Positions 43,938 to 55,900 of a stretch of DNA of 64,000 bases are shown here, piece by piece. The stretch is from Asterias amurensis (taxonomy: Eukaryota; Echinodermata; Asteroidea; Forcipulatida; Asteriidae), in the NCBI RefSeq assembly GCF_032118995.1, contig NC_092652.1, positions 23,859,044 to 23,923,043 on the forward strand, given 5' to 3'. Position 1 is the stretch's first letter. Every line of letters starts with the position of its first letter. The notes below the pieces were generated by a model. That model made no database searches. It saw only the letters and a program-made list of their open reading frames with translations, and was not told where the DNA came from. The position numbers and the translations under genes were made by a program.

Positions 43938-46900
43938 CCAAAGTCTTATATAGTGCACATATCTACAAAACAAGGTACTCATTCAAGGCGCTGAGTATAT
44001 ACAAACTTTCAGAAAGATAGGTTATTGCAGTGATGAATTATGAGACCCTATTATTCAGCACCTTTTAAGGGTTCGGTACTATATGGCGCATACAGCAGCC
44101 ATAGCCAGGAACACCGGGGCGAACCCCTTCTCTTTTCGATAAAAAAGTGCAATGGGTTCTTTTACATGTGATACACAACACATGGGACCAACTGCTTTAC
44201 GTCCCATCCACACGAAGGTATCGAAGCAATGGGTAAGTGTCTTGCTTAAGGACACAAGTGTCCTGGCTGGGGATTCGAACCCACACTCTGCTGATCAGAA
44301 ACACCAGTTTTAATTCAGTGCTCTTAACCGCTCTGCCAAGACTCTTCCAAGATATATTGCAGGTAATTTCTGTTAAGGTAAATTTCACATTATTAACAAC
44401 AATTCTTGAGTGAGTTTAAATGGAGAAATGGTCTTAGTTTGCTGTCGTTAAAATAAGCACATTGAGACGCTCATAGATAAAGCGCTCTAATATATCTACC
44501 GGTTACAATTCATTTTGCTTTCTTTTGAAAACAACTTTATTATGGACTTACTTGCACTGGAGCATCGATTCATTTATGTAACAAATTCCGTCATTTTCAC
44601 AGGTTGTATCCTCACAGAACATCGTGTTAGCTGGATAAAGAATTAACGAGTAAGGGAGAAAAATGGAAACCGTTATCAAAAAAGAAGAGCTCACCATTGT
44701 TGTCTATTAACAAAACGATTTGCAGAGCTCTAGCTCTACTTATTTCATTTTGTTGTTTAATTTCACAATTTTTTGGTTTTTCACAATTGTCTTAAATAAG
44801 TTATTTATTTAGATTATCTGTGTTTATGTATTAATTTATTGTTTTTGTTGCTGTCGCTGGTGTAAGTTCTTTTGTTTTCTTCGGGGGGGGGGGGGGGTGA
44901 AAGACACACACACATTATTTTTCTTTTTTCATAACTTTCTTTTCTGATTTTTTTGCGGGGAAAACAAATTGGAAAATCAGACTACTTGAAAGATTATCAT
45001 GTCTGCTCTACTACGGCTGAAGAGCATATAAGAAATGGCATACTTCTTAGTTCAACGTTGGGGTCTAGCCCAATTCCAGTTTCAATGGCGTCATCCATGA
45101 TGCTTTGTGCTAACGCAATCTCGTTTATGTCTGTTGCGCTTTCAGGGAAACCAAGTACAAAGGCGACAATAATGGATCCTTCGGTAAATGAAGTAACGTC
45201 ACAAGCGATGGCAATGGAAGAAGCTCTCAAGAAGCTCTGTGACAAAGAAAGAAGAAACAAATAAATGTAGCATTAAAGACAAAGTATAATTTTGGTTTTT
45301 GGAACCATTTCATTGTTATAATTATATTCTTATATAATTATAGATGTATACACTTAAACTAACACGAGGAAAATTTATTTAAAAAGAGGGTAGCGTTTTT
45401 GAGATATCGACAACAATCTTGAGGGGCTATATCCGTGCAGTAACAATCATCCAGAATTGGAATACAATGTGAGAAGCGTATCTGACAATAACGTTTCTCA
45501 GCTTCACAACTGAAATACTTTTTCCAATATCATATGACTTTAAAGTGAAATGACTCCCAACATGATTTATACTACCGAAAGCTGTTGTACCATTAATTTT
45601 AAGAGTGATTACCGTTTGTACACCTTTCCTTTAAAGGCAGTGGACACTATTGGTAAATACTCAAAATATTTATCAGCATAAAACCTCACTTGGTTACGAG
45701 TAATGGGGAGAGGTTGATAGTATAAAACATTGTGAGAAACGGCTCCCTCTGAAGTGCCATAGTTTTCGAGAAAGAAGTATTTTTTCTACTAATTTGATTT
45801 CGAGACCTCAAGTTTAGAGCTTGAGGTCTCGAAATCAACCATCTATTAAGCGCACACAACTTTGTATGACAAGGGTGTTTTCTTCTTTCATTATATCTCG
45901 CAACTTTGATGACCGATTGAGCTCAAATTTTCACAAGTTAGTTATTTTATGCATATGTTGAAATACACCAACTGTGAAGGCTAGTCTTTGACAATTACCA
46001 ATAGTGTCCACTGCCTTTAAAGGATTTGGGTACTTTTTGTAACACAAAGCACAATGTCCACAGATTTACATTAAACTTTCGCCGTTTGCAGATAATGATA
46101 GTAGAAAGCGTACCTTAAAAAATTAGTTGCTGAGGTGCTGTATTTTTTGAGAAATGAGTAAAACAATTTCAACGTTTTTTACATGCTAAAATTATTTTCG
46201 TCTCATGATCACTGAGACGAAAATCATTTTCATGACATTGTTTTACTCGTTTTCTCAAAAACTATGTCACCTCAGCAACTAATATTTTCAGGGAAGCTTT
46301 CTACCATAATTATCTTCAAACTGTGTTAGTTTAATGTAAATCTATAGACATTGTGTTTTTTTGTCCTACAAAATGACCCTTTAAGGCCATGTTACTCAAG
46401 GCATTTATTTTTCAGGCGTCTGGAGGCAACCAACTAAACTGTATGCAACACATTTTCATTTGAAAAATACAAGCTTCTAATTGTACCTCACTGGACAAAG
46501 ACAAATTTACAATAGCGGGATTGAACCTTTGACCTCTGGATTTAAAGGCAGTGGACACTATTGGTAATTACTCAAAATAATTATAAGCATAAAACCTTAC
46601 TTGGTAATGAGTAATGGGGAGAGGTTTATAGTATAAAACATTGTGAGAATTGGCTCCCTCTGAAGTGACGTAGTTTTCGAGAAAGAAGTAATTTTCCGCG
46701 AATTGATTTCGAGACCTCAGATTTAGAATTTGAGGTCTCGAAATCAAGCATCTGAAAGCACACAACTTCTTTGGCAAGGTTTTTTTGTTTTTTCATTATT
46801 ACCTCGCAACTTTGACGACAAATTGAGCTAAAATTTTCACAGGTTTGTTATTTTATGCATATGTTGAGATACACCAAGTGAGAAGACTGGTCTTTGACAA

Positions 46901-49900
46901 TTACCAATAGTGTCCAGGGTCTTTAAGTGCCGGACTTCTGTTGGCGATCTTCTTTTTTAAACTTTCATAAAAACGTTCAATGTCAACTTACTGCACAACA
47001 AGCAGTTGCCAATTCTATAAACGCATCTGAATCCCTGTTTGTTAAATCAACTGTGAAGCTTGCTTCAACGCCATCAATAAACTGTATTGTTACTTTTCCA
47101 ATAACCCTGGGTAGTCCTGCAAAAAAGAAAATCAAAGTTGTAATCATTATCCCACCATATGCAAACAAAAAACTCAATCATAAATTTAAGATAGCCTAGC
47201 AAGTAAAATTTTAAAGGCACTATTCATCAAAGACAAAGGCCTTTTTCAAAACCACGGCTTCGTCTTTGGATTTGACTTCAGGCTCCGTCCTCTCGTCTGA
47301 AGCCCTGAGCGCGTAAACAATAGGCGTAGTTTTCAAAACAACAGCTGGGCCAAGCTAGCCTGAGCCAATTAAAAGCTGAAGCCGTAGTTTCGAAAAGGGC
47401 CATAGATAGAGGTGAGTAAGCTTGGGCGGCTCCTTCGGTTACCCGGTTCTACCCGGTTCCAAATTGAAAACCGGACGGGCGGTTCCACTCTTCTGTGGAA
47501 CCGGGTACCCGCTTTTGTCGGTTCCGATTTTAAAAGACCGAGTCTCAATTATAAAAGGCTCTGTGGAGCCGATCCTGCCACGAACCGGCTCTAGAAATTG
47601 AGGCTTGATGTTGAAAGCGGTGACCGCAGATACAGTGTGCAAAGGCTTCAAGCCGACATGAGTATCAACTTTCACATGTGGCTGCATACACAGTGCACAC
47701 ACATAGGCATCTTCTACAACCACCACATGTATGCATGTACGTGTCATGCATATACATGTGCATGTATAGACAGCACGTTGTGATTGGCTGCCGATATATC
47801 CATATTCATAAAAGCTTGCCCCATGCACAAAACACACAGTACTGTATGCATGTACAGGCATGTACACTTGTATGTACAGAGACGACACACTGCATGCACT
47901 ACGGATGTACTGCACTACGGATGTACTGCACTACGGATGTACTGCACTACGGACATACTGTACTACGGACGTACTGCCGGCTAAATCAAAGACTTGTTTA
48001 AATGCAGGGAGAATAGGTGCTCGGTGGCACGATGTCTGATTGACTTGGGGTGGGTATTCTGGTATTTTCGTTAAAAATAGATCGGCTCCAAATTGTGTGT
48101 GTGTGAGCTCAGGACCGACTTCTGATTAACTTGGTTATTTTCAGTTAAAATAGATCGGCTCAATTGTGTGTGTGTGAGCTCGGGACGGGCGGCTTATGTT
48201 TTATATTGAATTGGAACCGGGTATGTCTCAGAACCGAGCTTTTTTTCGGAACCGGAATCGAGCCCCAAATTTCTGGAACCGCCCAAGCTTAGAGGTGAAC
48301 TTTACGAAAACAGAGACAACATCACCAGGGCCCAATTTCATAGCGCTGCGTAACGGTAAGCAAATTTTTGTGCTAACTGTAGCAGAAAAAATTGCTGAAA
48401 TGCAAGCGTATTCTAAACTTGAGGTCTCGAAATCAAAATCGTTGAAAGTTACTTCTTTCTTGAAAACTATGTCACTGTTTCTCACAATGTTTTATACTAT
48501 CAACCTCTCCCTATTACTCGTAATCAAGAAAGGTTTTATGATAATAATTATTTTGAGTAATTACCAATATGTCCACTGCCTTTAAGCATTGACAAAGACA
48601 AAAAGGACAAATTTAAAATGGTTTACTTTTTTCATAACTTTTATAATCAATAAAAATAAACAAATTAGCAATAATATGATAGATATAAACAAAAGGCTGC
48701 AAGCTGGACCACAAGAGAACTTGGAAATCAAAGATTGTGTCTGAGCAAGGGGGTAAAACCATTTATGATCAAAATGAAGCGGGTGAAGGCAAGGGCGGCA
48801 AAGGAAGGCAATTTAGTACGATCTTATAAGCTAGAGTAGTAGTCCAAGCCTATTTTCTATACCATAGAAAAGCAGGACAGTTGTTTTCAGAACTGAGAAG
48901 TCTCCCGAACTCCCAAACATCTACTCTGCGATAGTAGAAGCAAGACAGTTCGCTAAGAACAAACCCTACATGGCAAGTAGATACACACATGTGGTGTTAC
49001 CGCAAAACAAACATAATATATTGATACCTCACCATGCAATGCCTCAAATACTATACAAGTGAAGATTGTTTCACTTCTGTGAGGTAAATAAAATGTAGGT
49101 CTGCCTAGGAGGAACACTACACAATGTTTTTTATTAACTTCTAGTTCACAGATTCTTTTTTAATAAGTGACTTACTTTTGCATATGCCATCGATAAGGGT
49201 CCAGCCACCCAGGCAGCCCTCGCAATGATGTTCTCCAGGGCCATCATGAACACACGTGGTGAAATTCTGATCCTTACATTGTTGTACCACGGTGGCATTC
49301 AAGCAGGGATTGATTTCTGTCAACAATAAAATACAATACAATACAAAAAGGCATTTGTCATGTTTGTATACCGCTTTTTCATTTAGAACATAGCAGTGTG
49401 ATGAGATACACATGACTCAAGAGAAAGAAAAGAAATCCGGATTAGAAATTATAATCCAGATGTTAGTTTGAAACAAAATGTTCGCCTTTGAAATGTTTAG
49501 AAAACGATGACTCAACCACAAAAAGAAATTGAAAATAGGTAATGTTGTTCCATGATTACCAAAGTATGCACTACAACTTGGATATAACGACTTAACTGAC
49601 GTTTGTGGCAGGTTTCACTCAGTAACAAGTAGTCAAACTTATTGAAAATCATGCCAGTTGTTTTCATCGTCACACAACTTACCGGTGCATTGTTTCCCAT
49701 CGCCTGAATAACCAGTATTACATGTGCACATGTACGAGCCTGCAGTGTTAGTACATTCAGCATCTGCATGACATGGGTCCATATCGCACTCGTTGACATC
49801 TGTAAACAGCACGACAACAAGTAATTGCATAGTTAGGTTTCAATATCTTTGGTTTGCTGTAACATTGTGTGTAAGTGTCTACTTGTAACATGGTGTGAAC

Positions 49901-52900
49901 ATTTTGATCCAAAGTGATCGACATATAATAATCATCACAATAATAATAAATAATATAAAAGTGGCATCTCATAGAGCATCCAGGGCCCAATTTCATACAG
50001 CTGCTAAGCACAAAAATTTGCTGAGCATGAAATTTCTTCCTTGATTAAAACAGGATTTCCAACCAAATTTACATTTGTTGCATATTGCCTTATACTGGCC
50101 ATTCTGCTGTTGTTTGCTTACATCCTGAAAATCACATGGAAATTTGGTTTGAAATCCTGTTTTAACAAGAAAGAAGGTTCATGCTAAGCAAATTTGTGTG
50201 CTTAGCAGCTCTATGAAATTGGGCCCTGGCCAGTCAGGCATGGAGCTAATAATGATGCTGTACAAAACAAATGTAAGAACATATACAAAAGACAGTACAA
50301 GAACATACACCATTGTCAAAATAGCGCCATTTTGGAAATCAATGGTCATTTTTACAAGTGGTGTAGCGAGCATTTAAGGCCACGCTGCGTTTACACGTGT
50401 TTTAATTGACTCCCAACAAGGCAAGATTAGCCCGTGTGATGTTGATGCAAGGGACCAAGGAACACAGTTGTTGTAGATATATTATGTTTTTGGTCGGCCA
50501 GAGAATCAACACAATTAGGGTAAACAAAATTGAGTAATCAGACATTTTGAAAAACTGCTTTTTACCGGAACAACTTCGTTGATCAACCGCGAGTTCATAG
50601 CCAGTGATACAACCACAGGTGTAAGTGCCCTCAGCAGTGGTACAACTCCCTGTTACGTTTGCACATGAATTCAGTGAGCTGTCGGCGCACTCGTCGATAT
50701 CTAAGGGAAGAAAAAGTTGGAGGTTTTCTTAAAACGGAGTTTCAATGTTTTTGTCAATGTAATGCTGATTTATAGGCATAAATATAAAGAAATGAAACTC
50801 ACATGTGAAAGTTTCAACTGAATATTGTGTCTACATAAAGGAACATTCATAAATACCTCAGACAGTTTCGCTATTCCTATTGGTGGAGAGCGCGTCACGT
50901 GGGTGTGTATAAACCTTTGTTTATGACCGGTAAAAAGTGTTATTTCAAAGGCGTGACACACGACCTTGCACCTGTTCTTATAAGACAGTTTCTTCATTCC
51001 TATTGGTCGAGAGCAACGGCTGAAACAGTTGTTCCACAACACGCGATACGCGCGACGCGCACAGCATTCCCTTACAAGGAGTTGTTTACCCGAGGGCGGC
51101 GGAGGGCTTTACCATTTCATAGCTGGAGGGGTGTTGCGTTTAAAGAAATCATTTAACAATTAAAATTTTTGCATTTATTTTACTTTTTGACCAAAAAGTG
51201 ATGATGTTTTTTACTGAAAAGGTATTTATGAATGGGAATCAAAGTGTGTTGAAACGGTTTTCAACTAGTGGTTTAAACCCGCCGAGGCCTGGTTCTTGAT
51301 AATTTACCTCGTCTTCGTCTTGGTAAAATTATCAAGAACCAGTCCTCGTTGGGATTAAACCACTAGTTGAAAACCTCTTCACCACACATTGATTCCCTTA
51401 TAACAGAATTGTTTTTTGCTAACAAAACAGTTGCTGGCAGTGTAAGCACTTAAAATGTAATCCACCATATACATAAACAGACAAAACCTGTAGAAGTTTG
51501 AGATCGATCGACCATCTGGCTCACGAGAGAATAGTGAAAAAACTATTACAAATTTTGCTTTGCATCGAATGCCAAAATAAAAACACTGTATAAGCCATGT
51601 TTCGCCGGGCAAAAAGACACGTTGTCATGGTAAGATTGCGTACACTTTCTAGCTGGCTGCCAAAACACAAAGGTTTTGCCCGGTGGTATGCGCACGAACC
51701 ATGTTATGGTTTTCGTGTGACGTCAGAGGTCAATAGTAAATACAAATTATATCGTATTTTTCCCAAAATTGGAAACGACAATTGTGGTGAAAATGTTGTA
51801 AAACCCACACCTTGAGGTGGTCAAAACTAGTAATGTATAGTTTGTCAATTTTTTTTCAAAATTTGTTTCCAAATTTACCTTGACAGTGTGTGTCGTTCGT
51901 GGCATCAAATCCATTGTCACATCTACAGCTGTCAGTACCGTTGACCGAGAAACAAACAGCATTTGGTCCGCAGAAGCTAGGATTAGAGCAATTTTGAGTA
52001 GCTGTAAATGAAACACATACAATATTTTACTTGTAAGCAATAATAAAAAAAGAAACGGTCAACCACATTATCATCAATGTGTGTACGGGGCAGTTTATTG
52101 CTGGCAATACTGTTATGATTCTATTTGGTTCTCATATAGCACACCTTATGTTAGATCATGAGCTTAAAAACATCACTATAATCCAACAACTCTCTCAAAC
52201 CTTCTTAGTCTCACGTTTGTACACCAGGGTGAAGAGAAGCAATTATGGTTTAGTGCCTTGCTTACCATCACATTGGTGTGACATCATTGCATTGGTTGTA
52301 AATCCCGAGATACACGAGCACTGGAAATCGCCATCAGTATTTGTACACTCCTGTTCACAGTTGTCTGTGGAAAGTGCACACTCGTCGATATCTGAAAAAA
52401 AAAGATAACTTTTTAGTTAAAGAAAAACTTGAAACTGTTGTGTCTTTTGAATCAAATTGCTATTTCTGCTCATGTTTTTTTTTTGGTATTATATATGTAT
52501 TTGACTGAACAGCACTTTGAAACAGTGTTAAAGCTCTTTATAAATGCAATTAGGTTCAGGTTTTTAAGCTTTAATTACATTTTTTTGAACCCATTTTGTT
52601 GCAGCCCATAGTAGTTAGAGTTGCCCATTCGGCCTTACAGACAAATCAAATGCAAATAACAAAACCATAGCACCAATCCAAATCGATCACACGTTTTGGT
52701 GGAGAGAACCAATTGATGTTGGTTTTTTTGGTTGCTCTTTGTAAATAATGTTTTTCTTACTTGTCTAAAATATTGTCAAATCCAGAATTAAATATTGTTT
52801 TACTTTTAGAAGACCTACCAACACAGTCAGCTCCATCTCCAATGTATCCAGAGTTGCATGTACATGTGAAACTGCCTTCAGTGTTTGTGCAGTTGGCATT

Positions 52901-55900
52901 GGTGTCACAATTGTCTCTATTTGCGGTGCATTCGTCAATGTCCATACATGCCCCGCCGACCTTCTCGTAACCGCTGATACATATGCACATGTAGGAGCCC
53001 TCATTGTTGCTACAATCGCTTTTTGCAACACAGGTAAACATATCTGGGTCCCCACATTCATCAATATCTGTGTGGGGTGGGTGGAAACTTTCATTAGAAA
53101 TGCAAAGTGAAATAAATCCAATATCTAGACCAGGCTTCATAAAGTTAACTAAATTTTTGTAATCAAAGTTCTCCAGGGCCATCATGAACACACGTGGTGA
53201 AATTCTGATCCTTACATTGTTGTGCCACGGTGGCATTCAAGCAGGGATTGATTTCTGTCAACAATAAAATACAATACAATACAAAAAGGCATTTGTCATG
53301 TTTGTATACCACTTTTTCATTTAGAACATAGCAGTGTGATGAGATACACATGACTCAAGAGAAAGAAAAGAAATCCGGATTAGAAATTATAATCCAGATG
53401 TTAGTTTGAAACAAAATGTTCGCCTTTGAAATGTTTAGAAAACGATGACTCAACCACAAAAAGAAATTGAAAATAGGTAATGTTGTTCCATGATTACCAA
53501 AGTATGCACTACAACTTGGATATAACGACTTAACTGACGTTTGTGGCAGGTTTCACTCAGTAACAAGTAGTCAAACTTATTGAAAATCATGCCAGTTGTT
53601 TTCATCGTCACACAACTTACCGGTGCATTGTTTCCCATCGCCTGAATAACCAGTATTACATGTGCACATGTACGAGCCTGCAGTGTTAGTACATTCAGCA
53701 TCTGCATGACATGGGTCCATATCGCACTCGTTGACATCTGTAAACAGCACGACAACAAGTAATTGCATAGTTAGGTTTCAATATCTTTGGTTTGCTGTAA
53801 CATTGTGTGTAAGTGTCTACTTGTAACATGGTGTGAACATTTTGATCCAAAGTGATCGACATATAATAATCATCACAATAATAATAAATAATATAAAAGT
53901 GGCATCTCATAGAGCATCCAGGGCCCAATTTCATACAGCTGCTAAGCACAAAAATTTGCTGAGCATGAAATTTCTTCCTTGATTAAAACAGGATTTCCAA
54001 CCAAATTTACATTTGTTGCATATTGCCTTATACTGGCCATTCTGCTGTTGTTTGCTTACATCCTGAAAATCACATGGAAATTTGGTTTGAAATCCTGTTT
54101 TAACAAGAAAGAAGGTTCATGCTAAGCAAATTTTTGTGCTTAGCAGCTCTATGAAATTGGGCCCTGGCCAGTCAGGCATGGAGCTAATAATGATGCTGTA
54201 CAAAACAAATGTAAGAACATATACAAAAGACAGTACAAGAACATACACCATTGTCAAAATAGCGCCATTTTGGAAATCAATGGTCATTTTTACAAGTGGT
54301 GTAGCGAGCATTTAAGGCCACGCTACGTTTACACATGTTTTAATTGACTCTCAACAAGGCAAGATTAGCCCATGTGATGTTGATGCAAGGGACCAAGGAA
54401 CACAGTTGTTGTAGATATATTATGTTTTTGGTCGGCCAGAGAATCAACACAATTAGGGTAAACAAAATTGAGTAATCAGAAATTTTGAAAAACTGCTTTT
54501 TACCGGAACAACTTCGTTGATCAACCTCGAGTTCATAGCCAGTGATACAACCACAGGTGTAAGTGCCCTCAGCGTTTGTACATAACCCTGTTACGTTTGC
54601 ACATGAATTCAGTGTGTTGTCGGCGCACTCGTCGATATCTAAGGGAAGAAAAAGGTGGAGGTTTTCTTAAAACGGAGTTTCAATGTTTTTGTCAATGTAA
54701 TGCTGATTTATAGGCATAATTATAAAGAAATGAAACTCACATGTGAAAGTTTCAGCTGAATACTGTGTCTACATAGGGGAGCGTCTCAAAAGTCGGGCAC
54801 GTTCCTAGCGCAAAAGAACGTTCCTGCGGGCATATGCCCGCAGGATCGCAACATCATGACAAAGTATACGCGGAGCGTTCCAAAAGACCGGTCCTGTGGA
54901 ACGGAATAAAGCGGCGGGGATACTCTTGCGATCCAAAAAGAACGTTCCTACCGTTCCGACTTTTGAGACGCTCCCTAAAAGAACATTACAGAATTGGATT
55001 TTGCTAACAAAACAGTTGCTGGTAGTGTAAGCACTTTATGTAATCCACCATATATACAAAAACAGACAAAACCTGTAGAAGTTTGAGATCGATCGGCCAT
55101 TACAAATTTAGCATTGCATCGATGCCAAAACAAAAATGAATAAAACGCTCAATGAGCGATAAACTCCAAACGCGAAGTTAGATGATTTATTTCTCATCAA
55201 ATATGACATTTCAGACAAAAATATTTCAAGGGATGTTTTCATCTATCATCATCATTCGACTGTGTAAGTTTCATGTAAATCTGTGATCTTCACGATTTTG
55301 GTTTCTTACTAATTCTGTAACGTTCCTTTAAGAGTATTTTAATGGACCGGTTGGCCTTCTATAAAAGCCATCCTGCCCAAGGGATCGAAACTCGACAATA
55401 AAGCACAATTTAAACGTTCTTCTTCTTGAACATAGACACAAAGAGAACAACTCAAATGAGAAATTAGTAAATACACTTGATGAGCAGTGACTTGGTGGCG
55501 CATCTGAAGGAGACAAAATTTCCATTGAAAACAGTGTCTGTTTGCTGAGTAAACAAACTGTCCAGTGACAGTACTTTCACCGAATTTCAAAACTATTCAT
55601 TTTTAACAAGTGGACAGTGGGTACTAACTGCTATTATACAAATTATAACGTATTTTTCCCGAAATTGGAAACGACAGTTGTGGTGAAAATGTTGTAAAAC
55701 CCACACCTTGGGGTGGTCAAAACTGGTTTTTACATTTTTGCAGTTTCCAAATTTACCTTCACATTGTGTGTTGCTGGTGGCATTAAATCCATTGTCACAT
55801 CTACAGGTGTCAGTATCGCTGACCGAGAAACAAACAGCATTTGGTCCGCAGAAGCTTGGATCAGTGCAATTTTGAGTAGCTGTAAATGAAACACATACAA

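Larger units (their letters stand above)
49230..53170. repeat. Segmental tandem duplication, copy A
   Basis: 3.9 kb unit starting inside EGF exon 49176-49316 and ending in the intron after exon 52819. It differs from copy B by an insertion at about 50845-51400 and scattered substitutions. Confidence 0.88.

Noticed and set aside
44262..44346. Possible tRNA gene on the minus strand with A and B boxes
   Set aside because: It is the head of a SINE: a body and AAT tail follow, the family has several copies, and the arms do not form a clean cloverleaf.
46983..47199. Plus-strand open frame over the SEA 1 exon
   Set aside because: It is the shadow of the minus-strand SEA exon, which has conserved splice sites and a paralog in gene 1.
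47439..47915. 158-codon open frame on the minus strand
   Set aside because: It lies wholly in the hAT-like element across low-complexity ACATGTAC and tandem sequence, with no domain.
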